Assembly (NCBI GenBank): GCA_024516155.1
Contig: JAJJXM010000083.1
Location: forward strand, 1-64,000
Origin: Pyronema omphalodes
Lineage: Eukaryota > Ascomycota > Pezizomycetes > Pezizales > Pyronemataceae
Length of the DNA stretch: 64,000 bases
Direction of reading: 5' to 3'
Made by a program: the position numbers and the translations under genes
Shown here: positions 1-9,245 of the stretch, in pieces
How the letters are laid out: every line of letters begins with the position of its first letter
Position numbering within the stretch: the first letter of the stretch is position 1
Notes under the pieces: model-generated
What the model was told of the DNA's origin: nothing
The model's database searches: none
What the model saw: only the letters and a program-made list of their open reading frames with translations

Positions 1-651
1 CTCGTTCTACTTCCCCAGGTTTCCTTCCTTTCTTCCCAACTTGCTTCGCATATTCTTTCTTCCCTGGCTGCGGCCTGCGCAGTGTCCAGTCGATATTGCT
101 GAATAGCGTCGTTTTCCGTTACCGTGGTCGCGTGAGGTGAGGTCGAGGTCCCTAGGCACCTCTTAGCGCAACGCGCCGAGTCGAACGTAACTCTTCCCTC
201 GTTCCAGTCGATACTGGGGTTGTGCGTTCGGAGCCATGGAAGTCCCACAATGGTAGGTGAGTTTCCAATCGTGATACAATGCAGCCGAATATCCTCCTGA
301 TGGTTGTTGATCTGTAATCTTACCATAGCTTCGTGGGTGACTGGTCCACTAGCTATCTCTCGTCCGTCCACTGCCAACACCCTTCGTGGGACGTCCTTCT
401 TTTTCAACGGAATCCCCACCTTTTCCGCATATGCCTTATCGATGAAGTTCTCCGTCGCTCCACAGTCCACCATGGCCGTCGTGGTGTGTTCTTGATTATC
501 TTTTCCTTTTATTACTACTTTCAATATGATCTTTTCATCTCGCCGGTATGGCCCTACGCTCGATATCATGTAGGCTGGTTCCGGATTGTCTGGTTCGGCG
601 GAACTCTTCGTCCCCAGAAGTCCACCTTGTTTTTTTACTCCTGGGGATCCT
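1..651 (-). CDS. Partial pol (protease region) of the outer Gypsy element
   Basis: This is the start of the pol frame of the older, outer Gypsy element, cut by the left edge of the window. The minus strand reads an aspartic protease with the active-site stretch MVDCGATENFID (near 430-475), preceded by the linker SSVGPYRRDEKIIL and followed by IPLKKKDVPRRVLAVDGRE. It aligns residue by residue with the protease of the inner element at 7,200-7,800 but is clearly diverged at nucleotide level. The frame looks open to position 1. Its gag lies at 9,957-11,027 and the two were contiguous before the inner element inserted. The gag stop of the outer element (KEDPQE then stop) lies just inside this segment, so pol must be reached by a -1 shift. 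The rest of pol is outside the window. Confidence 0.85.
647..651. other. Target-site duplication ATCCT, left copy
   Basis: Five bases ATCCT immediately left of the inner LTR. The same five bases follow the right LTR at 9,957-9,961. Five-base duplications are usual for Ty3/Gypsy integrases. The pair shows that the two LTRs belong to one insertion and that 1-651 and 9,957 onward were once joined. Confidence 0.93.
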
Positions 652-1655
652 TGTTAAGGGCGCCATGCAGATATCGATATCTGAGGTAGGCGACACACAA
701 AGGTACGTCTATTCTTTCGTTGGTACCTATCGAGGTAGGCTGGCTGTTTTCTTGGTAGCGTGGCCGGTTGGGAGGGGGAAGTGATAGGTGGTGATGGAAG
801 GGGTTAGGATTGGAGGCTCTGGGGTTTTGCGTGATCTCGTTCAGCACACGGACAGACAATCTTGGAGTGGTCAAAGTAAGTTGGGGTGAAAGGTAATTGA
901 TTGCGTGAAGACTAACTACAGCGTTCCTCCCTTCTCCTTATATACATTAATCTCCTCCTTTTCCTCGTAACCCGAGGGGCTCATGCCCAGCAGTCCGACC
1001 CCCGGAGCTTCCCATAATTCCCGTAAGTCTTCACGCCCCTTTGTTTCCCATACTAACTAACTAACTAATAATAATAATTACAAACATATACCTGCTAAAT
1101 AATCGCGTATCCTTTTTCTGGTTTCTTCCTATTTCTCCTCGCCTTCCGAAACGCGCGCCTCGCTTTCCTAATCCTACGCGAGCTCTCGCGCAGCTCCGTA
1201 TTCGATCCACCTTCGCGCGTCACCTTCCCGTCGCTCCCTCCTCCGCTCCTTGCCGAAACTTCTTCCGTCTCTTTTCCCCAGCTCGGCCGAGCTCCACCGA
1301 GCTCCACCGAGCTCCACCGAGCTGTGTTACCTTCCTCGCCGTATCCTTCGGAGCTCTCCATAGCTCACCGAAGCTGTACCGAAGCTTCGCCGAGCTCCGT
1401 CCTGCTTCATCTCGCTTTCCTTCGTCCCACCTCGTTCCACCTCTTCCCCGACGACCTTCTTGTTCCTTTTTCCTCCTTGACCCCGCGACCTTCTTGTTCC
1501 TTTTTCCTCCTTGTCCCCCGTGGTCTTCTTGTTCCTTTGTTATTCTCGTCGTCCCGTGGTAGCCAAGTACCACACCGTTACCGTAATTCCCAACGCCCAT
1601 GTGATTGCTGACGCAACCATAGCTCCTATCAACATGTCATTGTTGATTCTTGACA
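652..1655 (-). repeat. 3' LTR of the inner Gypsy element
   Basis: Direct copy of 8,953-9,956. On the plus strand it starts TGTTAAGG and ends TTGACA, giving short inverted TG...CA termini. Internal features are a CTCCACCGAG-type 12-bp repeat (about 1,285-1,323), a repeated CTTCTTGTTCCTTTTTCC block (about 1,457-1,535) and an ACTAACTAACTAACTA tract near 1,063. A minus-strand TATATAA box lies near 940. The minus-strand 5' end of the LTR adjoins the polypurine tract at 1,656. Confidence 0.95.
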
Positions 1656-1668
1656 TTAGCCCCCTTTC
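1656..1668 (-). other. Polypurine tract of the inner Gypsy element
   Basis: The minus strand reads GGAAAGGGGGCTAA directly before the 3' LTR start (TGTCAAG). A purine run abutting the 3' LTR is the expected plus-strand DNA primer site of LTR elements. Confidence 0.75.
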
Positions 1669-1763
1669 CAGGGCCGAGGCTCCGACGAGGCTTCTTGGGT
1701 CTGATAGGTGAGTGGGTTCCTGAATTCGTCGGTGGTTGGGAATGGGTTGGGGACCCGGGGTTA

Positions 1764-1777
1764 GAGGATAGTAGGGT
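1764..1777. other. Target-site duplication of half-LINE copy A, left
   Basis: Fourteen bases GAGGATAGTAGGGT. An identical copy lies at 3,572-3,585. Removing the element and one repeat restores the ORF3/3' region of the inner Gypsy element. Confidence 0.88.
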
Positions 1778-3571
1778 TATTTATTTATTTATTTCCTCAT
1801 ACTCGCATGCAACCGTAAGGTTATGGCGGAGGCTACTCTTTGTAATGTACATACTTGAGTTTCCAGATGTTACTCCGGTTGCTCACTGGGATGCGCCCCA
1901 GAGCGGTCTTCGGTGGCAGGGTCGTAGTATCCCTGATGTTCCCTCTGTGGTATAATCCTTCTCGCGTCTTCGGTTCCAAGAGCCCTGTTCGCTCGGGGGC
2001 CACCTCGCCGGGTCGTTCCCCCCTGTCCTCCTCCCTTCCCCTCCCGTTTTTAACCATTTTCCCTCCTTTATTTCCTCCACAAAGCAAAAACAAAACCAAA
2101 GCAAAGTTAAACAGCCTCCGGGCCACCCGCGCCCCCACTCTCCTCTCCTCTCTCACCTCCTCCGCCGGTGTCTCCTGACTCTTTGCCCTTTGAGACGCCC
2201 GGGCCTGCCCTGCCCCTCTTCTCCTCCCCTCTCTCCCCTTCTCCTTCCTTCTTCCTCAGCCTCCTCGCTGCTCCCCCTCGCCTCTCTCCCCTTCTTGTCG
2301 GTGGTGTTGTCAGTCCAAGATTGCCATTCCCAAGCACAATCTGGACGTTGATGCCTCCGCTCTTGACGACTTCTGCCCAAGTCTTCTTTGCAGAGGAGGT
2401 TGTCGTTCTGGGTTGGTGGGTATTCTTTCCCCGGCCACCAGTCTTTGTTGTAGGGGTCTTGCTGGGTGTCGCTGCCGTAGGTGTCGTCGCCTTCGCTTTC
2501 TGCTTCTTCCTCTGCGTAGCCTTCGCCTCCACAGTCTTCCATCCGTTCGACTCAGCAGGGGCAGTGCTTGGGGCGTCGGGTAGAGGTGTGTCCTGAACAG
2601 ATGAACTGTCAGGGTGAGGTTCCGGTGTCGCTTCGGTCGACGTGATCGCGAGGAGAGGTAGGGGGGACATAGGCTTGAGGGCATCAAGCTTGTCCTGGGC
2701 GGCGGTAGTCGCATGTTTTGAGTGCATCAGGCTTCGCACCGGTGATGCCGCTCTCGGTTTGTGGTTCACCGGTCTTCTGTTTGTCGGTGAGGTGGGTTCG
2801 GTGTTCTGGTCGCTTCCCCTTCGCTTTCTCTTGCCAGGAGGGTTACGAACAGCGTCCAGGACATCCTGAATGTCATGTTGGACGACGGACAGTTGCATAG
2901 TCATCTCTTCCATCGCTGTGGAAGAGGCCGTGAGGTTCGGTGAGGGGGGCGCCGAAATGACTTGTTGCTGTTCGTCGATTTTCTTCGTCAGAGCGTCCAC
3001 AGCAGCCTTGAGAGCTGCTGTTTCTGCCTGTGTAGAGTCGTATGCTGCGCGCAGCTTCGTGTTTTCGCTGAGCAGATCGTTGAATTTGGTCATCATGACG
3101 TCGAATCTGCTGTGTATCGCATCGCTGTTGTTGCGTATGGATTCATCGAGGGTATTGAAGCGTCGCTGTGCGTCCTGATGGATCTGTTGTATCCCCAGGA
3201 AGCTGGCTCCAGTGACTTCGGGGTAGCTGTCATAAAACAGTTGCTCAAGGGAGGCATAATTGTCATCAACCAGGGCTGCCTGATTAATGGCAGAAACAAT
3301 ATTGCGACGGTATGTACTGAACCGGCTTTGGTCAGTTGTCGCCTGTTGCTGCTGTGTTGAAGCCGAAGGAACTGGTGGTCCTGCCAAGACCACGCTCTGG
3401 AAGGGCTTTCCAGCGAAGTTTCCATCAACTTCATCAACTTTTCCATCTCTTCCATCAAGAGTAGGAGTAGATCCATCATGAGGAAGGTCGGCTAGAACAT
3501 TGTACGCGTTTTCGGACCGTTTCGATCGTTGGGCGTTGTTCTGTCGTTGTTTTGGCGACATTTCGTGAGGT
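1778..3571 (-). mobile_element. Half-LINE-like non-LTR element, copy A (5'-truncated)
   Basis: A 1,794-bp insertion in the 3' region of the inner Gypsy element. The 14-bp direct repeat GAGGATAGTAGGGT flanks it at 1,764-1,777 and 3,572-3,585. On the minus strand it ends in an AAATAAATAAATAA tail. Variable-length duplications with a simple A-rich tail are the mark of target-primed reverse transcription. It aligns almost base for base with copy B at 26,413-28,398 but begins only about 10 nt before the ORF1 start codon, so it lacks the 5' untranslated part. It holds one ORF (2,107-3,561) and no reverse transcriptase or endonuclease. Confidence 0.88.
2107..3561 (-). CDS. ORF1-like protein of the half-LINE, copy A
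   Basis: An uninterrupted 484-codon frame starting at ATG 3,561 (MSPKQRQNNAQRSKRSENAY). The open frame continues upstream into Gypsy sequence, but the homologous ATG in copy B and the 5' junction favour this start. Residues about 60-130 are hydrophilic. Residues about 130-240 are rich in heptad-like leucine, alanine, glutamine and lysine and are probably a coiled coil (TKLRAAYDSTQAETAALKAA and on). The C-terminal half is Ser/Thr/Pro/Lys-rich with TWAEVVKSGGINVQIVLGNG, and ends in a very basic Gly/Arg/Glu tail. No zinc knuckle is visible. The layout resembles ORF1 (RNA-binding, gag-like) proteins of fungal LINEs; the function is inferred from layout and context only. A few residues differ from copy B. 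Confidence 0.6.
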   Translation of the reverse strand: MSPKQRQNNAQRSKRSENAYNVLADLPHDGSTPTLDGRDGKVDEVDGNFAGKPFQSVVLAGPPVPSASTQQQQATTDQSRFSTYRRNIVSAINQAALVDDNYASLEQLFYDSYPEVTGASFLGIQQIHQDAQRRFNTLDESIRNNSDAIHSRFDVMMTKFNDLLSENTKLRAAYDSTQAETAALKAAVDALTKKIDEQQQVISAPPSPNLTASSTAMEEMTMQLSVVQHDIQDVLDAVRNPPGKRKRRGSDQNTEPTSPTNRRPVNHKPRAASPVRSLMHSKHATTAAQDKLDALKPMSPLPLLAITSTEATPEPHPDSSSVQDTPLPDAPSTAPAESNGWKTVEAKATQRKKQKAKATTPTAATPSKTPTTKTGGRGKNTHQPRTTTSSAKKTWAEVVKSGGINVQIVLGNGNLGLTTPPTRRGERRGGAARRLRKKEGEGERGEEKRGRAGPGVSKGKESGDTGGGGERGEESGGAGGPEAV

Positions 3572-3585
3572 GAGGATAGTAGGGT
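3572..3585. other. Target-site duplication of half-LINE copy A, right
   Basis: Exact partner of 1,764-1,777. It marks the 5' junction of the minus-strand insertion. Confidence 0.88.
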
Positions 3586-4124
3586 GACCGGGGCTCTGGT
3601 TCGGGAGGTCGTTCCGTATCGAGGGCCTGCGTTGGTTGAAGTTCCCTCTGAGAAGAGGATGCAGGGAGGTTGGGTTTTCTGGGTTCTTCTGGGTTGGGTA
3701 GCGTCGTGTGGGTTTCGTCGTAATTGGTGAGTTCGGGGATTCTCGTGGGGATTCGGCATCGTGAGGAGTGTTGGGTTAGGTTGACGAGGAATCCGCATTG
3801 GTGGCAGATGCGTCTTCCTTGTTGCCATCGTCGGCAGGCTTTTCGGGGGTTAAGTCGTTGGGTTCGGATGACTTCGTCGAGTTCGGGGGAATGCGTTGCA
3901 CCACAGTAGCAGTGGTCCATCGGGTATCCGTTTTCTCCGGGAGGATTATAGGGGTTTTTCTGATTTTTTTGTTCTTGGTGAGTAGTACACTGGTCTTCGC
4001 GACAGAAGGTCCAGTGCAGGTTTTCGTGGGGTATATCGAAGAAAGGTAGGGGAAAGGTCAGATCGTGGTTCCGGACCATCGTCTCTTCCGAGGAGGTGTA
4101 CTCCTGCGGGGAATCGTTTCTCAT
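3586..4124 (-). CDS. ORF3 of the inner Gypsy element, Cys/His-rich, interrupted
   Basis: Starts with a true ATG at 4,124, two nucleotides after the pol stop (TAG 4,127-4,129), in a different frame. The protein is not one I recognise. It is polar and rich in Cys and His: WTFCREDQCTTH, MDHCYCGATH, then CRRWQQGRRICHQCGF with a following H and C (a C-x2-C-x8-H-x3-C pattern). This suggests metal binding. The half-LINE interrupts it at the 3,572-3,585 duplication. Leaving out that insertion, the frame stays open through 1,763 toward the LTR, so the original protein would have been well over 200 residues. Extra ORFs after pol exist in some LTR elements but are not a standard chromovirus gene. Translation might rely on reinitiation after pol. 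Confidence 0.55.
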
Positions 4125-4126
4125 TG

Positions 4127-7100
4127 CTAATTTTTTGGTGCTGGTTTTCGGGGGTATTTCCGGTGGAAGTCCTGGATGGCTTCTGGGGAGTTGTCGAAGT
4201 TGCCGGAGGGATACCAGGTCTTATCCTCGTCGTGGAATCCCTTCCACTTGACCTTATACTGTAGTTGTTTTCGGTAGTAACGGGAGTCAATTATTTCTTC
4301 GACTTCCCACTCTTGTTGTCCATCCACGATGATCGCCGGAGGAGGAGGTTTGGTGTGTCCGGGGATGGGGGAATACTTTGTTGTGGTGGGTTCTAAGAGG
4401 GAGAGGTGAAAGACGGGGTGGATTTTTACGCTGGGGGGAAGTTCGAGTTTATATGCTTTTGTTCCTATTTTTTCAAGGATGGTGTAGGGCCCTAAAAGTT
4501 TGTAGTCCAATTTATTCGAAGGGCGGGTTGTTTTTATGAACTTCCTTTTTAGCCATACCTTATCTCCTTTTCTCAAAATGGGGTCGGGTTTCCTTTTCCT
4601 ATTTGCCTGTTCCGCTTGTTCTGCCTGTGCCCATTGTATTTCTGTACGTAGTTGATTTTGTAGATTATTTAAGGAGGTAACATAATCTGATACATCGGGG
4701 GTGGGGGTTTTTTCTGTACTAAGGTCCGGTTGAAATCTCGGGTGATATCCATAGTTTGCGTAGAACGGAGTAATTCCTAAGGTTTCGGATTTGGTATTGT
4801 TGTAACAAAACTCGGCGATAGGCAATAGTGTTTTCCAGTTATCTTGCTGGTAATTACAATATGCTCGTAAATATTGTTCCAGCGTAGCATTTGTTCTTTC
4901 TGTCTGCCCATCCGTTTCGGGATGAAATGCTGTACTGAGGTTCCGAGTTGTTCCCATGGCTTCCATTATTTGTTACCAAAATTTCGAGGTAAACAACGAC
5001 CCTCGGTCGGATACGATACTGTTGGGGAGGCCATGGGCTCGTACTATGTGGGTGATAAATCCTTCGGCTAAGTCTTTCGGACCCATCGTGTCGTTGCATG
5101 CAACAAAGTGGGCCATCTTGGTGAGTCGATCCACTATGACCCACAACGAATTACTTCCTTCCGTTTCAGGTAATCCGGTGATAAAGTCCATGGATATGGA
5201 GTCCCATGGTCTCGTTGGTAGTTGCAATGGTTTGAGGAGTCCGAAGGGGGCATGGCGGATTGGTTTTATTCGTTTGCACGTATCACAGTTGTCTACGTAC
5301 CTCTGTACGTATTGACGCTGTTGTGGCCAGTAGTATTTTCTGGAGAGGAGCTCAAGTGTTCGAGCTCGCCCTGGATGACCCGCGACGAGTGCGTCGTGGT
5401 GATCGTGGAGGATCTGCAGACGGAGTTCGTCATCTTGAGGTATCCAGATGCGTCCCTCGTATGTTAATAACCCGTTCCGTTCCTCGCACAGTCCTAGTGC
5501 TACCTTGTTATCTTGTCGTTCGCCGCTTCGTAATTTCTTCAGGACGTCTCTTATTTCTGGATCGGTCGTCATTTTTGTTTTTATTAGTTTTATTATATCC
5601 CCATCTTTTTTAATGTTTACTACCTCGGTGGTATTGACAACGAAAGTTTGTTCCGGGAGTAAAATGCGGTCCTTGTTTTGTCGATGTTTCGCCTCCCCTT
5701 CCCAGGGCGAGTCTCCTGACTCGCGGGAAAGGATGTCCGGTTTTCCAGCCAATTTGCCCGGTCTATACACGATGCGGAAGTCATAATTGGCAAGTACTTC
5801 TCCCCACCGTGCCTGGCGTAAATTGAGATCTTTTTTTGTTTGCCAATACTCTAGGTTTTTGTGGTCCGTCAGTATTTTGATTTGTTGTTGGGTGCTTTTG
5901 CAGTAAGTTGCCCATTTTTGTAGACTTTCCACAATTGCGAGCAATTCTTTATCATGTATGTCATAATTTCGTTCGGCATCTTTTAACTTTCGGGAGAAGT
6001 ATCCAAGTGGATGTAGCACACCGTCCGAGTCTGGTTGGGAGCAGACCGCACCGATAGCGTAATCGGATGCGTCTGTTTCTAGGGTAATGGGTTGGCTGGG
6101 TTCGAAATGGCGTAAGATGGGTTGGGTTATCATGGCGAGTTTAATGTTGTCGAACGCTTGTTGTGCCGCATCCTCCCAGACAAAAGGTGTATCTTTTCGG
6201 ATAAGTTTCGTAAGCGGTGTGGTAATTTTGCTGAAATCTCGTATGAACCTTCTATAGAAGTTCGCAAAGCCAAGGAAGCTTTGGATTCCTTTTACGTTCG
6301 TTGGCTCTTTCCATTCTTTTACCGCTCTGACTTTTTCCGGGTACATCGAGATTCCTTCTGGGGCGATGATGTATCCGAGGTATTCCGTTTTGTGTGTGTG
6401 AAATTCACACTTTGTTGCTTTTAGTTTGAGGCCTACGTCTTGGATTCGTGTTAGGATTAATCGTACATGGTCACGATGTTGTTGCAGATTGTCGGAGTAA
6501 ATTAAAATATCATCTAGGTATGCGATACAAAATATGTCGAGATAGTCGCTGAGTACTTCATTCATCCAACGCTGGAATGATGCCGGTGCATTGGTCAATC
6601 CGAAAGGCATTACTAGATATTCATAGAGACCGTATTTCGTCCGAAAAGCGGTTTTCCATTCATCCCCCTTGGCTATCCGCAAGTTGTGATAGGCGTCTCT
6701 TACATCTAACTTGGTGTAAATCTTTGCTTTTGATAGTCGATCCAAGGCTTCTCCAATCAATGGGAGCGGAGTCCGGTCTTTGATGGTTATGGCATTAAGC
6801 CCCCGGTAGTCCACGCATAAGCGGAGCCCCCCGTCTTTCTTTTTTACAAAATGGATTGGGGCCCCCGCCGGGGAGGTTGAGCTTCTGATCCAACCCTTTT
6901 CCAAGCTACTATCGATATATTCTTTTAATGCTTGAAGTCGGTTTTCGTCAAGGGCTCGCAATGGTTCGAACGGCGGTGATTTATTTTCAAGTAAGGGGAT
7001 TTGGTGGTCTTGGCGTCGATGTGGCGGTAGGACGGTTTTGTTGTTGTCTCTGAACACTGCTAGATGGTCGTGATATTCCCGCGGTACGATTTTTTCTGGA

Positions 7101-7834
7101 GTTTGTTGTGCCGGGGAGGTGGCTTTCTCGGCGTCTTCCTTGTCCTCTGGTACGTTATTATAACGTTCGTTTGACTCATTTGTGAAGAATATCTCCTCGT
7201 ACGCGGAAGAAAGTTCGCTCAGCGAGTCTTCCTGGTCCTCGTGGCTTTTGTTTCCTTTGCCTTGTGTTGTTTGTTGGTATTGTCGTATTGCTGCTTCTTC
7301 GGGAATAGTTCTGGCGTGTGGGGATTGTTCCAAGCAGTATTTTGCACATTTCTCGGAATCGAACGTTACTCTTCCTTCCTTCCAATCAATGTTTGGATTG
7401 TGCTTTTTTAACCATGGTAATCCCATTATTATCGGTGAGTTTCCAATAGTGATGCAGTGGAGTTTTATGTCTTCGTGATGATTGTTGATGGTTACCTTAA
7501 CGGTGGTGTCGTGGGTCACTGGCCCACTTGCAATTTCTCTTCCGTCAACTGCGAGGACTCTTCTTGGGATTATTTTTTTATTTAGGGGCAGTTTGATTTG
7601 GTACGCGTAATCTTGGTCAATGAAATTTTCTGTAGCCCCGCAGTCGACCATGGCGGTGGTATGATGTGTTTTGTTATTTTTTCCTTGAATAGTGACCTCC
7701 AAGATAATTTTTTCGTCACGTTGGTATCGTCCTATGCTTGATATTATGAGGGGGCGATCGGGGGGTTTTGGTTCGATGTTCTTTTTCCCCAGGAGCGGCG
7801 TCGGACTTCTTACTCCTGGGGATCCTCTTTTCCC
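4127..7834 (-). pseudogene. pol: pol of the inner Gypsy element (PR-RT-RH-IN-chromodomain), one in-frame stop
   Basis: The frame is entered from gag by a -1 shift at the heptamer at 7,828-7,834. Domains in order: protease (MVDCGATENFID near 7,620-7,655), reverse transcriptase with LCVDYRGLN, TKLDVRDAYH, MPFGLTNAPASFQ and the catalytic YLDD, RNase H (LETDASDYAIGAV), integrase zinc finger (H-x-H spacing, then C-x2-C in NCDTCKRIK), integrase core with its D, D and E (SMDFITGLPE, IVSDRGSLFTSKF, HPETDGQTERTN), a GPY/F-type segment (LLGPYTILEKIG) and a C-terminal chromodomain (EWEVEEIIDSRYYRKQLQYK). A TAA at 4,973-4,975 sits in frame between SKFW and QIMEAMGTTRN, where related proteins have Gln; CAA to TAA is a single C-to-T change. 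Apart from that stop the frame is intact, so the lesion looks recent. Confidence 0.93.
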
Positions 7835-8940
7835 GACTCGTCTTCTTGTGTCTCTTCGCTCAGCATTGCTTCAGCTGCACGGTAGGTTCTTCTCGGAGGA
7901 TAAGGTTTTTTGTTAGGGCAGCGAGCGGAAAAATGTCCTGTCTTTCCGCAGTTGAAACACTGATTGTTTCGTCTTCTCTTTTCTTCTTCCATTCGGTCTT
8001 TTCCTCTTGTTCTTCGGGTTGCATCTAATTCCATCGGTGTAGGGTCGGACATGTGGTTTTCATACGTGCGGGGGTGGCTGACATGGGTATCACGGAATTC
8101 CCGGTAGTATTGGTTGTCGTTTCGAGTTCGAAGGGTTCAGAAATTGAACAATCTATTGTCGAGGGCAATAGATTTGTTTACGTAGTCCGTGATATTGCGT
8201 GGTCTGTCATCTAACAGGGCGAGTTGTCGTTGTACTTCCATGTTCAACCCGTCATGGAACTGATCAATATACATTGAGTCGTTATAATCCAAATCCGCCA
8301 TTAGTCTTTGGAAATCGGCCCAATAGGCAGCAGCAGAGCGGTTTCCTTGCTTAATGTTTTTGAATTTTCGTCGTGCTACTTCCTTGCTATCGGCTTCTCC
8401 GAAGGCTCTACCAATAGCTGTCTTGAAATCTTTCCAGGTTTCATACTTACTTACGCCCTCCTCTTTCATTGATGGTTCGATCCATGCCCAGGCGTTTCCC
8501 CTACACCTGGCACTGGCATAATTGACTTTTTTCGCATCCCTATCGAATTTGCTCGGTTCACAGTTGAACTTGAGCTCACATTGGATAAGGAACGCTCTTA
8601 ACTTGGCTCTTTCGCCGTAATAGAGCTCGGGGTCTTCGATCTTAGGTTGACTAGACGGGGGAGGTTGATACAACTGTTGCAAAAGGGTTTGCAGTTGATC
8701 GGTCGTCATCTGGACGGGGGGAAGGGAGGCTCCCGAAGTTCCGTGAGGGGTCGTCATTCCGGAGTTATCTTCTTCGTTCGTTGTTGGGGACTGGGGTCTC
8801 GAAGGTTGTTCTGGCGTCACTGGGCTGGCTGGTCTGGCGTACTCGCTGATAGCTTCGCCGAGATCTTGTAACTGGAAGGGATCCAGGGTTTTTTTTGTTT
8901 GGACGGTCGTTCGTTGGGTGTGTCGGGTACCTCGGGGGGA
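7810..8940 (-). pseudogene. gag: gag of the inner Gypsy element, one in-frame TGA
   Basis: Encodes the structural protein of the element. The capsid-like part reads DPELYYGERAKLRAFLIQCE, FGEADSKEVARRKFKN and ALDNRLFNF. It is followed by a zinc knuckle CFNCGKTGHFSARC (C-x2-C-x4-H-x4-C). A TGA at 8,137-8,139 follows LFNF where the outer gag has Arg (CGG); CGA to TGA is again a C-to-T change. The frame then continues unshifted to the stop at 7,810. The start is unclear: the frame is open from the LTR, the first in-frame ATG is at 8,757, and the conserved block TLDPFQLQDL near 8,880 has no ATG, so a non-AUG start is possible. My left bound is therefore approximate. Confidence 0.88.
7828..7834 (-). 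promoter_or_regulatory. Putative -1 frameshift heptamer, gag to pol (inner element)
   Basis: The minus strand reads G GGA AAA in the gag frame, a perfect X-XXY-YYZ slippery site. It lies 16 nt before the gag stop at 7,810-7,812. Slipping back one base enters the pol frame (GGG AAA AGA), which is open through to the protease. The same heptamer is kept in the diverged outer element at 9,963-9,969. Confidence 0.6.
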
Positions 8941-8952
8941 GACGCAATCAAA
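8941..8952 (-). other. Primer binding site of the inner element, self-priming type
   Basis: Directly after the 5' LTR the minus strand reads TTTGATTGCGTC. Ten of these bases (TTGATTGCGT) are exactly complementary to ACGCAATCAA inside the same LTR (9,198-9,207), just where transcription should begin. I do not recognise a match to a tRNA 3' end. This is the arrangement known from Tf1 of fission yeast, where the transcript's own 5' end primes reverse transcription. Confidence 0.7.
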
Positions 8953-9197
8953 TGTTAAGGGCGCCACGCAGATATCGATATCTGAGGTAGGCGACACACA
9001 AAGGTACGTCTATTCTTTCGTTGGTACCTATCGAGGTAGGCTGGCTGTTTTCTTGGTAGCGTGGCCGGTGGGGAGGGGGAAGTGATAGGTGGTGATGGAA
9101 GGGGTTAGGATTGGAGGCTCTGGGGTTTTGCGTGATCTCGTTCAGCACACGGACAGACAATCTTGGAGTGGTCAAAGTAAGTTGGGGTGAAAGGTAA

Positions 9198-9207
9198 TTG
9201 ATTGCGT
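9198..9207 (-). other. Self-primer decamer in the 5' LTR of the inner element
   Basis: The minus strand reads ACGCAATCAA, 38 nt downstream of the TATATAA box. It is perfectly complementary to the primer binding site at 8,942-8,951 and mismatched just outside those ten bases on both sides. It probably forms the 5' end of the genomic RNA. Confidence 0.65.
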
Positions 9208-9238
9208 GAAGACTAACTACAGCGTTCCTCCCTTCTCC

Positions 9239-9245
9239 TTATATA
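9239..9245 (-). promoter_or_regulatory. TATA box of the inner 5' LTR
   Basis: TATATAA on the minus strand in a GGAGATTAATGTATATAAGG context. Its distance from the self-primer decamer fits a normal TATA-to-start spacing. Confidence 0.55.

Noticed and set aside
652..1655. Left LTR as a solo LTR
   Set aside because: The five bases to its left match those to the right of the second LTR, not those to its own right, so both LTRs bound one complete element.
2168..2596. 142-codon plus-strand frame over the half-LINE ORF (and its mirror at 27,577-28,005)
   Set aside because: Antisense shadow of the GC-rich 3' part of ORF1; hydrophobic by composition only.
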